Part shown: piece by piece, positions 8,514 through 17,552 of the stretch
Numbering within the stretch: position 1 is the first letter of the stretch
Layout: each line of letters opens with the position of its first letter
The notes under the pieces: model-generated
Seen by the model: only the letters and a program-made list of their open reading frames with translations
Told to the model about the DNA's origin: nothing
Database searches by the model: none
Position numbers and translations under genes: made by a program
Assembly: GCA_963846565.1 (NCBI GenBank)
Contig: CAWJWL010000005.1
Location: 930,001 to 994,000 of the forward strand
Direction: 5' to 3'
Length of the DNA stretch: 64,000 nucleotides
Source of the DNA: WHSW01 sp963846565
GTDB lineage: Bacteria; Actinomycetota; Thermoleophilia; Solirubrobacterales; 70-9

Positions 8514-9125
8514 ATGGGATCCCCCGAGTCCGAGGCGCGCCCGGCTGAGGAGACCGGGTGGGACTTCAGTCGCACCGTCGCGTTCACCGACGGCGTCTTC
8601 GCGATCGCGATCACCCTGCTCGTTCTGACGATCGAGATCCCAGGTGGCGGCGATCTCGGCGACGAGCTCCGGGAGCGCTCGGAGCAGTTCTTCGCCTACT
8701 TCCTCTCCTTCGCGGTGCTCGGGCGGATGTGGCTCGGCCACCACCGCTTCTACGGGCTCGTCCGTGGCTTCGACGGACACCAACTCGGACTGAACATCGT
8801 CTACTTGGCTTTCGTCTGCCTGTTGCCACTGACGACCGACGTGCTCGGCAACTACGGCGCCGACTCGGTCGCGGTCGCGATCTACGCGGCCAACATGCTC
8901 ATCATCAGCGTCCTCTACCAGCTCCAGGTCCGGCACGCCTACTCCGCCGGGCTGACCCGGCCCGAGGCCGAAGCCAAGCGTCGCGAGTACCTGGGCGTGG
9001 CCAGCTGGGACGTGGTGATCACGTTCGCGGTCTCGATCCCGGTTGCGTTCATCGATCCCCTGGCCGGGATGTCGACCTGGGTCGCTCTCTTCGTGCTCGG
9101 GCGGGCGCTCGAACGCGCCAACTAG
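8514..9125 (+). CDS. TMEM175/DUF1211-family potassium channel-like protein
   Basis: Membrane protein of 203 residues with six predicted hydrophobic segments. The first carries the family signature: SRTVAFTDGVFAIAITLLVL matches the R-xxx-FSDG-FAIAITLL pattern of bacterial TMEM175 channels. These form tetramers that conduct potassium without the usual TVGYG filter. The Ser of FSDG is Thr here. The short charged loop GDELRERSEQ and the conserved MWLGHHRFY also fit. It ends one base before the convergent thioesterase gene, so the stop codons abut at 9123-9128. No regulatory domain is fused. Confidence 0.9.
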   Translation: MGSPESEARPAEETGWDFSRTVAFTDGVFAIAITLLVLTIEIPGGGDLGDELRERSEQFFAYFLSFAVLGRMWLGHHRFYGLVRGFDGHQLGLNIVYLAFVCLLPLTTDVLGNYGADSVAVAIYAANMLIISVLYQLQVRHAYSAGLTRPEAEAKRREYLGVASWDVVITFAVSIPVAFIDPLAGMSTWVALFVLGRALERAN

Positions 9126-9629
9126 CTAGTCGCCGGCGCCGAGGATCTGCTCGCGCTCGGCGAGCCGGTTCGCCCGCCGCAGCTCGGCCTCGCGCTGGCG
9201 GCGCTGCTCGTCCTCGGTCTCGGCGAGGACGGGAGGGACGCCGGTCGGTTTCGCCTGATCGTCGAGCGCGACCATCGTCAGGTAGGCAGTCGAGGTGTGG
9301 CGCCGCTCGCCGGAGCGCGGGTTCTCCGCCTCGACCCGCACGCCCACCTCCATCGAGGTGCGCCAAGCGGCGTTCACCGCCGCCGAGCAAGAAAGCAGCT
9401 CACCGGTGTTGACGGGCGCGACGAAGGTCATGCGGTCGACCCCCGCGGTGACGACGCGGCCGCCGCAGTGGCGGATCGCGGCGATCGCCGCGACCTCGTC
9501 GCACATCTTCATCACCACGCCGCCGTGTACGAAGCCGGCGAGGTTCGCGTCCTCGATCCCCATCCAGCGGACCAGCTCCGAGCGCGATCCGGCGGCGGGG
9601 CGCGGCTCGAGCGAGTCGGGGGCCGACAC
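9126..9629 (-). CDS. Hotdog-fold acyl-CoA thioesterase
   Basis: 167 residues, hotdog fold, close in pattern to the YciA/ACOT7 type that hydrolyses acyl-CoA. Visible landmarks are NLAGFVHGGVVMKMCDEVA (the HGG and the catalytic Asp region), VDRMTFVAPVNTGE, the Met-Glu-Val-Gly-Val strand and HTSTAYLTMVALD. A charged coiled tail follows (about 140-167, rich in Arg and Glu). The gene lies directly downstream of the two ferritin-like genes on the same strand with no gap after the upstream stop, so it probably belongs to that transcription unit. Confidence 0.9.
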   Translation of the reverse strand: MSAPDSLEPRPAAGSRSELVRWMGIEDANLAGFVHGGVVMKMCDEVAAIAAIRHCGGRVVTAGVDRMTFVAPVNTGELLSCSAAVNAAWRTSMEVGVRVEAENPRSGERRHTSTAYLTMVALDDQAKPTGVPPVLAETEDEQRRQREAELRRANRLAEREQILGAGD

Positions 9630-10271
9630 CTACTCGGTCGACTCGGCGGGCCTGACCTCGAACCCGCGGAGGAGATCCGTCGGGTTCGTCCCCGCCGCGC
9701 GGTCGAGGATGACGAGATGCTGGGCCTGGTTCCCGACGATCTGAGCGCACGTGGTGCTCAGGTCATCGCTCGGGAGGGCCGGGGCGGAGTTGACGTAGTA
9801 GCCGATCTGCTCGCGCTCGAGGCCGATCAGGTAGGTGAGGTACTCCTCCGGCTTCGTGATCTCGCCGAGCTCACCCAGCGTTGCCTTCAGCTTCGTGGCC
9901 GCCTCATCCTCGAGTCCCTCGACGTCGTCGAAGACGCCGGCGTCCTCCGGCGAGTCGGGCGGATCCGGAAGGTCGTAGCCGAGCGAGTCGAGCGCGCTGC
10001 GAAGGGCGACCGCGTGAGCCTGCTCCTGATCGCGGAGCCGGGTCAGCGAATCGCGCAGCGCCGGCTCGACTCCACTCGCCTCGGCGGCCGTCTCGTAGGC
10101 GAGCGCGGCGATCTGCTCGAGCGTGATCGCCTCGACGAGGAAGTCGCGCAGATCCTCTTGCTCGGTGTCCTGTGCGCCGGCGGCGACCGGCCGCAGCAGG
10201 CCCCCGGCGGCCAGTGCGCCGGCGGCGAAGGTGGCTGCGCGGAGAGCCTCCCGCCGGCTCGAGGCACTCAC
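9630..10271 (-). CDS. Tat-exported ferritin-like domain protein
   Basis: 213 residues from the GTG at 10271. That start is chosen because its GTGA overlaps the TGA of the upstream gene and puts the signal peptide at the N-terminus. The signal is of Tat type (SSRREALRAATFAAGALAAGG), ending near VAAGAQ. The mature part is a four-helix ferritin-like bundle. DFLVEAITLEQIAALAYE supplies helix-1 acidic ligands, and RDQEQAHAVAL gives the E..H pattern. It probably binds two metals outside the membrane, but the substrate is unknown. The family is widespread and poorly characterised in Thermoleophilia. It forms a pair with the next protein. Confidence 0.85.
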   Translation of the reverse strand: MSASSRREALRAATFAAGALAAGGLLRPVAAGAQDTEQEDLRDFLVEAITLEQIAALAYETAAEASGVEPALRDSLTRLRDQEQAHAVALRSALDSLGYDLPDPPDSPEDAGVFDDVEGLEDEAATKLKATLGELGEITKPEEYLTYLIGLEREQIGYYVNSAPALPSDDLSTTCAQIVGNQAQHLVILDRAAGTNPTDLLRGFEVRPAESTE

Positions 10272-10930
10272 TGGCTCTCCTCGGTCGTGGTCGAGGAGGT
10301 CGATTCGGTCGAGGTCGTGGACGTCGTCGACGTGGTCTCTTCCTCCGCGTCCTCCTCCTCGTCGCCGGCGTCGTCCGGGTATTCGAGCGGCGGCTCGTCG
10401 AGGCCGGTGACGAACGGATACGGAGCCGGGTCCTCCCCGAGCAGCTCGTTCAGCAGCGCGAGCCGGGCGCCGTCGTGCACCATCCACTCGAGCGCGCTCC
10501 CCCGCAGCTCTTCCGTCGAGAACTGCCCGGCGCCGGTCCCGTACGCGCGGACGGCCTGGTTGGTCGCCTCGACGGCGGCGGCGAGCGGGTCGCCGCCGGC
10601 GCTCTCGGCGTTGAAGTCACCTGACGGCGCTTCGCCCAGGTCCGCGACCTGCTGCTGCAGCTCGGCGGCCTGCCGGCTCGCGGCCTCGGCCATGGCCTCG
10701 ATCGTCTCCTTGTCCGCGCCCTCGGCGTCGGCGGATGCGCTACGGAGAGCGGCGGCCGCGTTCTCCTCCCCGACGACCGCCTCGCCGAGGAGCTCCGCGT
10801 CACGTCCCTCGCTTGGCTCCTCCGGCTCGGTCCCGCAGCCGGCGAGCACTCCGGTCGCGACCGCACCGCCGCCGAGGGCAAAAAAGCCCCTGCGGCCGAC
10901 CGATGCGTCGGCGATGCGTCCCACGTTCAT
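10268..10930 (-). CDS. Tat lipoprotein, ferritin-like (DUF4439-type), acidic Thr/Ser-rich tail
   Basis: 220 residues from the ATG at 10930 (MNVGRIAD). The N-terminus RRGFFALGGGAVATGVLAGC combines a twin-arginine motif with a lipobox (LAGC), so the protein should be folded before export and lipid-anchored at Cys about 32. The helical part (EAVVGEENAAAALRSA to VHDGARLALLNELLG) resembles ferritin-like domains of the DUF4439 type but has few clear E..H metal ligands. Residues of about 190-220 are an acidic, Thr/Ser-rich tail. The 4-nt overlap with the next gene suggests the two ferritin-like proteins are made together. Confidence 0.8.
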   Translation of the reverse strand: MNVGRIADASVGRRGFFALGGGAVATGVLAGCGTEPEEPSEGRDAELLGEAVVGEENAAAALRSASADAEGADKETIEAMAEAASRQAAELQQQVADLGEAPSGDFNAESAGGDPLAAAVEATNQAVRAYGTGAGQFSTEELRGSALEWMVHDGARLALLNELLGEDPAPYPFVTGLDEPPLEYPDDAGDEEEDAEEETTSTTSTTSTESTSSTTTEESQ

Positions 10931-10951
10931 CCGCGGCACCCTACCGAGGCG

Positions 10952-11650
10952 ATGGCGAGCGACAGTGACAGGCGGGCGGCGCTGCGGCGGCTGGACGCCG
11001 AGGTGGTCCGATGTCGGGCGTGTCCGCGCCTCGTCGCCTGGCGCGAGGAGGTCGCTGCCGACCCGCCCCGGCGCTACGCCGGCGAGAGCTACTGGGCGCG
11101 GCCGCTGCCGGGCTTCGGCGACGCCGACGCTGCGATCGCGATCATCGGCCTCGCCCCGGCGGCGCACGGCGCCAACCGCACCGGGCGCATGTTCACGGGC
11201 GACCGATCCGGCCAGTGGCTCTACGCGGCGCTTCACCGAGCGGGGCTCGCGAACCAGCCGAGCTACGAGCGCGCCGACGACGGACTCGAGCTCGAGGGCG
11301 CTTACATCACCGCCGTCGTTCGCTGCGCGCCGCCTCAGAACAAGCCGGCGACCGATGAGCGCGATCGCTGCATCCCCTACCTGGCCGAGGAGCTCGATCT
11401 GCTCGGGGTGCGGGTGCTCGTCGCGCTCGGCTCATTCGCGTGGGACGGTGCCCTGCGGGCGCTCGCCGCCAACGGCCATCCGACTCCCCGGCCGAAACCC
11501 CGCTTCGGGCATCTCGCCGAGACACGAGTGGGCCCGTACGTGCTCCTCGGCTCCTTTCACCCATCGCAGCAGAACACGTTCACGGGCAAGCTCACTGTCG
11601 AGATGTTCGACGCCGTCTTCGACCGGGCGCGGGAGCTGGCGGCGGCCTGA
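10952..11650 (+). CDS. Uracil-DNA glycosylase, family 5 (UdgB-like)
   Basis: 232 residues. It removes uracil, and in this family also other deaminated bases, from DNA. Cys21, Cys24, Cys125 and Cys140 are placed to hold the 4Fe-4S cluster typical of families 4 and 5. Motif A (GLAPAAHGANRTGRMFTGD) has the family-5 form, which lacks the polar catalytic residue of other UDGs. The C-terminal motif is HPSQQN. Such enzymes are typical of thermophiles and many actinobacteria. It is divergent from the ferritin-like operon, 21 nt away. Confidence 0.93.
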   Translation: MASDSDRRAALRRLDAEVVRCRACPRLVAWREEVAADPPRRYAGESYWARPLPGFGDADAAIAIIGLAPAAHGANRTGRMFTGDRSGQWLYAALHRAGLANQPSYERADDGLELEGAYITAVVRCAPPQNKPATDERDRCIPYLAEELDLLGVRVLVALGSFAWDGALRALAANGHPTPRPKPRFGHLAETRVGPYVLLGSFHPSQQNTFTGKLTVEMFDAVFDRARELAAA

Positions 11651-11654
11651 GCTC

Positions 11655-12990
11655 TCAGAGGCCCGCGGGAACCCGCTCGGGGCGGGCGAGTCCCTCGCTG
11701 CGAGCGGCCTCGGCCACGGCCACCGCGACCTGCTCGTGGACCTTCGGGTCGAGGGCGTCGGGGACCAGCTCGGACGCGGTCGTCGCCGCGGCGATCGCGC
11801 GTGCCGCGGCGAGCTTCATCCGGGTCGAGATCTCGCTTGCGCCGGCGGCGAGTGCGCCGCGGAAGATCCCCGGGTAGCCGAGGACGTTGTTGACGCTGGT
11901 GCCGTCGGCGGCGAACGCGGCGCCGCCTTCCTCGGCGAGCTTCGGCGAGATCTCCGGGTCGGGGTTGGAGAGCGCGAGGATCACCTGGCCCTCGCGCACC
12001 ATCTCCGGCTTGATGAGCCCCGGGACCCCGGTGGTCGCGATCACGATCCGAGCCTCCGCCATCACCCGCTCGAAGCCGGCGATCTCGATGCCGCGCTCGC
12101 GGGCGCGCTCGTGCGCCGCCTCCTGCGGATCGCTGGCGAGCACCCGCTGCGCTCCTCCTTCGACCATCAGGGTGGCGATCCCGAGTCCGGCGGCGCCGAG
12201 GCCCACCTGGCCGACGATCGACTCGGAGATCTCGATCCCGACCTGGCTACAGGCGGCGAGGACGGCCGCGACGGCGACCACCGCAGTGCCGTGGACGTCG
12301 TCGTGCATCACCGGGATGTCGAGCGCCTCGATCAGGCGGCGCTCGATCTCGAAGCAGGCCGGCGCGCTGATGTCCTCGAGGTGAATGCCGCCGAAGCCGG
12401 GGGCGATCCGCAGCACCGTCTCGACGAACTCGTCGGTGTCCTCGGTATCGATCAGGATCGGGATCGAGGAGATCCCGGCCAGCTGGTGGTAGAAGAGGGC
12501 CTTGCCCTCCATCACCGGCATCGAGGCGACCGCGCCGATGTTGCCGAGGCCCAGGACCCGGGTGCCGTTGGTGCAGATGGCGACCGTGCGACCGATCATG
12601 GTGAAGCGGCCGGCGAGCGCCGGCTCCTCGGCGATCGCGGTGCACACCCGGGCGACGCCGGGGGTGTAGACGTCACGCATGTCCTGAAGCGTGAGGACGC
12701 GAGTGGTCGCCCTCGATCACGAGCTTGCCGCCGTCATGGGCCTGAAGCGCGCGGTCGTGAAAGGAGAGGACCTGGACGCCGTCGAGCTGCTCGAGCATCC
12801 CGGAGACACGCTTCGCCTGGCCGTGATCGCGGACCTCGACCGAGATCTCGCGGATCGAGCGGTCACGCCCGATCGAGATCGTGACGATGTCGCCGATGAG
12901 GCCGCCGGCGTCGGCGATCGCCTGGCAGGTCGTCGCGAGCTGACCCGGTACGTGCGGTTGCTCGACCCGGTAGACGTAGTCGACGGCCAC
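11655..12990 (-). CDS. NAD-type malic enzyme with N-terminal ACT domain, frameshifted at about 12699
   Basis: Oxidative decarboxylation of malate to pyruvate. Two frames make one gene. The upstream frame (12990 to about 12700) begins VDYVYRVEQPHVPGQL and is an ACT-like regulatory domain ending GGKLVIEGDHS. The downstream frame gives VLTLQDM then YTPGVARVC, LGLGNIGAVASMPVMEGK, DDVHGTA (substrate and metal site), the dinucleotide fold VGLGAAGLGIA, and LSNPDPEI. Removing one base at 12699 restores a continuous protein of about 444 residues, the standard architecture for actinobacterial malic enzymes. The catalytic part alone, from the ATG at 12680, lacks the first conserved strand, so it is unlikely to be the native form. 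Confidence 0.88.
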
Positions 12991-13008
12991 GGCGCCACCC
13001 TATCCGGG

Positions 13009-13014
13009 GATACT
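13009..13014 (+). promoter_or_regulatory. -10 box for pgsA, probable leaderless start
   Basis: GATACT lies 7 nt before the ATG at 13022, with the same box and spacing as in front of the kinase at 88. The gap to the divergent malic enzyme start (12990) is only 31 nt. Confidence 0.45.
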
Positions 13015-13021
13015 GATCCGG

Positions 13022-13577
13022 ATGTTCCCGGTGAACGTGCCGAACGTGCTGACGGTGCTTCGGATCCTCGCCGTCCCGGTCCTGGTCGTCGCCCTGCTCG
13101 ACGAGACGGCCGATGGCGACGTGATCGCGGCGATCGTCTTCGCACTCGCGGCGCTGACCGACGGGCTCGACGGCTACATCGCCCGCCGGCGCCAGCAGAT
13201 CACGACCTTCGGCAAGCTGATGGACCCGCTCGCCGACAAGCTCCTGGTTATCGCGGCGCTGATCTCCCTCGTCTCGCTCGACCGCCTCGCCGCCTGGGTC
13301 GCGATGGTGATCATCGCCCGTGAGCTCGCCGTGACGGGACTGCGCAGCCTGGCCGCCGAGCGCGGCGTGGTGATCGCGGCGAGCTGGATGGGCAAGCTGA
13401 AGACGGCGCTTCAGATCGCCGCGATCCTCGCTGCTGATCGCCTTCGACCCGACCCCTGTCTGGGCCGACGTGCTGCTCTACATCGCGGTCGCGGTCACCG
13501 TGATCTCCGGCGCCGACTACTTCTTCGGTTTGCGAAGGCACATCGCCAAGGCCGAATCGCGGCCGCTACCGGGCTGA
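13022..13577 (+). CDS. pgsA: CDP-diacylglycerol--glycerol-3-phosphate 3-phosphatidyltransferase, frameshifted at about 13430
   Basis: First committed step of phosphatidylglycerol synthesis, in the membrane. The CDP-alcohol phosphotransferase signature is complete: DGLDGYIAR, then GKLMDPLADK with all four Asp. Several hydrophobic helices follow. The starting frame loses coding character after QIAAIL (13429) and would run on to 13618 as an Arg-rich sequence. Skipping the G at 13430 continues with LLIAFDPTPVWADVLLYI, then VISGADYFFGLRRH, and stops at 13575-13577. That gives about 184 residues, the normal length and ending for PgsA. It is therefore a single-base insertion near the 3' end. Confidence 0.9.
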
Positions 13578-13620
13578 CCCGGCCGCCCCCGGAGGCGAAG
13601 CCGAGGAGGCGGGCGTAACG

Positions 13621-14625
13621 TCAGTTGTTCCCGCAGGGCTCTTCCAGCCACTCGCGCGTGGTCGTGTGGTGGCGCGAGTGCTCGCCGGTCTCGAGCTCGT
13701 TGAGGATCTCGGCGAGCCCGCCGGAGCGCTCGGCGATCACCGTGTGGCGGTGGATCGTCTCGAGGTTCTCCTGACGCGCAAGGATGAAGGCGTTGTCGCG
13801 GAGGTCGGGATAGCGCTCGGCGACCTGGCGGATCATCTCGCGGACGACGTCCTCGACGAAGCGCGGGTTGCGGTGCGCCTTCTCGACCACCTCGGCCTCG
13901 TCGGAGCGCTTCATCAGCTCGTAGATCTCCGAGCTCATCGAGGACTCGACGATGTGGAGGAGGTCGCGGGCGTCGATCGTGGCATCGCTGCCCTCGGGCC
14001 GGCCGATGTAGAGGGAGCCGATCCCACGCTGGTTGTGGGTGGCGACCGGGACCGCGTCGAAGATCCGCTCGATCTCATCGGCGCCGAAGCCGTCGTCGAG
14101 AAGGCGCTCGCGGGCGCGTTCGGTGAGCAGGCCCTGTGCACACGGGCAGGCGGTCATCCCCTGCGCCTCGACGCCGGTCAGGGTGCGGGTGCCGCGCTCA
14201 GAGGCGACGGCGGTGCCGAACAGGGTGTAGATCTCCTGCGTCTCACTCCCCGAGGCCGGAGTCTTCACCGTCTCCGGGTACCGGGCTGCGACGGTGACCT
14301 CGGCGCGCACGCCGTCCTGGCGCTCGCGCACCTGCTCGGCGATGCCCGCTGCAAGCCCCTCGGCGCGCAGCGTCTCGTGGAGGACGACGCTGTCGATCGC
14401 CTCGTTTACGATCTCCTCGAAGCGCGACATGTGGACCCCGGCCTGCTCCGGCTTCAGGTCGACGAAGCACTCGAGCTCAGCGAAGAAGAGCTGGTCCGTG
14501 AGTGGGACGCGAATCACCTTCTCGACGCCGCGGACGCCGACGCGCGTGAGGCTGACCTCGGTCGCCGGTCGTCCGGCCTGGACGTCTGGCGAAGCGGCAC
14601 GGGCCTCTGCTTCGGTTGCAGCCAT
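13621..14625 (-). CDS. folE2: GTP cyclohydrolase I, FolE2/MptA family
   Basis: 334 residues of the COG1469 family, which opens the GTP ring to start folate or pterin synthesis and is unrelated in sequence to classical FolE. Conserved features are GVEKVIRVPL, the GVHMSRF segment, the Cys-containing active-site motif MTACPCAQ, and a C-terminal REWL. The Cys and following His residues hold a metal that need not be zinc. Bacterial members are called FolE2 and archaeal ones MptA. The MTACPCAQ form is close to the MptA side, so the exact product (7,8-dihydroneopterin triphosphate versus a cyclic phosphate) is not settled. It is divergent from rpoD. Confidence 0.9.
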   Translation of the reverse strand: MAATEAEARAASPDVQAGRPATEVSLTRVGVRGVEKVIRVPLTDQLFFAELECFVDLKPEQAGVHMSRFEEIVNEAIDSVVLHETLRAEGLAAGIAEQVRERQDGVRAEVTVAARYPETVKTPASGSETQEIYTLFGTAVASERGTRTLTGVEAQGMTACPCAQGLLTERARERLLDDGFGADEIERIFDAVPVATHNQRGIGSLYIGRPEGSDATIDARDLLHIVESSMSSEIYELMKRSDEAEVVEKAHRNPRFVEDVVREMIRQVAERYPDLRDNAFILARQENLETIHRHTVIAERSGGLAEILNELETGEHSRHHTTTREWLEEPCGNN

Positions 14626-14712
14626 CTGTGAGAAGGGTACGAAAGCCGGTTCGCGCCTCCATCAGCGCCTATACTTCGCGACGCCTGATACGAACTGAGG
14701 GAAGGGTTTCAG

Positions 14713-15885
<1,173 letters not shown>

Positions 15886-15921
15886 CGCCGCGCACGCCCG
15901 GACGCGGGAGCAGCATCAGGT

Positions 15922-15942
15922 GTCCGCGGCGTAGCCGCGGAC
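15922..15942. terminator. Hairpin between convergent rpoD and sulfatase genes
   Basis: A perfect inverted repeat, GTCCGCGG (15922-15929) and CCGCGGAC (15935-15942) around a 5-nt loop, sits in the 98-nt gap between two genes that end toward each other. It is probably a bidirectional terminator. There is no T-run on either side. Confidence 0.5.
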
Positions 15943-15983
15943 CATTGACTCCAAGCGGGAGCGGAGGACGTGGCGCGATTTAT

Positions 15984-17552
15984 TCACTCGCAGAAGGGGC
16001 GGCCGGCGAGGACGACGTCCCGACCCTCGATGCCGGCGCAGCGGCGCAGCGTGCGAAGCCGGGCGCGCAGGCCCTTCTGCGCCTTTGACAGCTTGCGCTT
16101 CGCGGGATTCACGGCCAGGTTCTGGAGCTGGAACGGGTCGTTGTTCAAGTCGTAGAGCTCGTACTCGCGCCGGTCGCAGACGCCCCGCGAGGTCGCGTGG
16201 CGGAGCTCGACGTAGAGGTAGCTCGGGGTGCGGATCGCGTCGTAGAACCACTCGAGGCCGTCCTTGACGGCGGGCAGACGAAGGCAGCTGCGGTTGCCGA
16301 TCTCGACCAGCGTGCCGCGCCGAGGCGGCCAGGGATCGGTGTCGCCTCGCAGCAGCGGGAGCAGCGAGCGGCCGTCGATCGGGTGACAGCCGGCGTGGGG
16401 GAGGCAGGGGACGGTGCCGGTGAGCTCGAGGATCGTCGCCGTGAGGTCGAGATTGGTGACCGGGGCATCGATCTCCGTCGGCGCCGTCGCGCCACCGAGG
16501 TAGGCGGGTGGGACGCGGGCGAGCAGCGGGACGCGGAGCATCTCCTCGTAGGGGAAGGACTTTGCCTGCACGAGCCGGTGCTCGCCGAACGCGAGCCCGT
16601 TGTCGGAGGTGAAGAAGATCGCGGTATCGTCGAGCTCGCCGACCTCGGTCAGCTTTCCGATCAGGCCGGCGACCCCGGCGTCGACGCTGCCGAGCGATGC
16701 GAGCGCGCAGCGCCACCCGCGGTGGAGGAGCTCGAGCCGCTCAGGGGACAGGCGCCGGTGGCCCTTGACCCAGCGTGGCTTGTCGGAGATCCGCTTCTCG
16801 TTGAACGAGGGCGGGCGCGGCAGCTTTGTCGTGGCGAACGGCGTGTAGGCGCCCGGCCCGGGGATCGGCGTGCCGCCGCCGCAGAACTCGCGCTGGGGAC
16901 TGTTCGAGGTGTGGGGCGCTACGTGCGGAACCCAGAGGAAGAAGGGATCCGAGGAGGGCGCCGCGTCAGCGACGAACTTCATCGCCTCGCGATTGATCAC
17001 GTTCGTGGTGTAGCCGGCGATGGGGTCGAAGCCGGCGCGGGTGAGCAGGCCGTCATCGGAGAAGAGGCCGTTGTAGTAGAGCGTCGCCTGGTCGATGTAG
17101 CCGTACCAGTCCTCCACCCCGGGCGGGGGCAGCGCGCCGGCGGCGCTCGCCGGGTCCTCGGGGTAGCCGAGCAGGAAGCGGCCGACGAGCCCGGTGCGGT
17201 AGCCGTTCGCCTGCAGCCAGGTGAACAGGGTGGAGTCGGGCGGCGTCAGCGCCGTGTAGCCGGGCTCGTTGTCGAAAACGCCGTTGTTGTGGGCGTAGGA
17301 GCCGGTCAAAAAGCCGGCGCGCGACGGGCAGCAGAGCGGGCTCGAGACGACCGCGTTGCTGAATGAGGTGCCCTGCTGGTGAAGCGCGGCCTCGGTCGCC
17401 GGCATGACGCCGGGTTGGAGCTGAGCGAGGGTCTGGTCGTCGGTCATGACGACGATCACGTTCGGGCGCGCCTCGGCCGCGGTTGCGGGCGCGGCCGTCG
17501 CCAGGAGCGCCGCGGCGAGCGCGGCGAGCGCGAGCGAGCGGGCTACTCGCAA
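15984..17552 (-). CDS. Secreted sulfatase (type I, formylglycine), second of a tandem pair
   Basis: 522 residues with a signal peptide (VARSLALAALAAALLATAAP, cut near ATAAEA). The alkaline-phosphatase-like sulfatase fold opens with NVIVVMTDDQT (metal-binding Asp pair). The catalytic signature SPLCCPSRAGFLTG has the C-x-P-S-R core whose first Cys is oxidised to formylglycine. FFTSDNGLAFGEHRL gives the metal-site DN and the following His. It acts outside the cell on sulfate esters; the substrate is unknown. Its start lies 10 nt inside the end of the upstream paralogue (17543-19186), so the two are co-translated. The maturase that makes formylglycine is not in this window. Confidence 0.93.
   Translation of the reverse strand: MRVARSLALAALAAALLATAAPATAAEARPNVIVVMTDDQTLAQLQPGVMPATEAALHQQGTSFSNAVVSSPLCCPSRAGFLTGSYAHNNGVFDNEPGYTALTPPDSTLFTWLQANGYRTGLVGRFLLGYPEDPASAAGALPPPGVEDWYGYIDQATLYYNGLFSDDGLLTRAGFDPIAGYTTNVINREAMKFVADAAPSSDPFFLWVPHVAPHTSNSPQREFCGGGTPIPGPGAYTPFATTKLPRPPSFNEKRISDKPRWVKGHRRLSPERLELLHRGWRCALASLGSVDAGVAGLIGKLTEVGELDDTAIFFTSDNGLAFGEHRLVQAKSFPYEEMLRVPLLARVPPAYLGGATAPTEIDAPVTNLDLTATILELTGTVPCLPHAGCHPIDGRSLLPLLRGDTDPWPPRRGTLVEIGNRSCLRLPAVKDGLEWFYDAIRTPSYLYVELRHATSRGVCDRREYELYDLNNDPFQLQNLAVNPAKRKLSKAQKGLRARLRTLRRCAGIEGRDVVLAGRPFCE

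Noticed and set aside
9297..12884. Very long open frame of nearly 1200 codons on the plus strand
   Set aside because: It is antisense to the thioesterase, two ferritin-like proteins and malic enzyme, all with clear family motifs. Its own sequence has no recognisable domain; it is open because high GC makes stops rare.
646..13430. Programmed +1 frameshifting as an explanation for three broken genes
   Set aside because: The sites share no slippery sequence, in-frame stop or downstream structure that I can see. Error or mutation is simpler.
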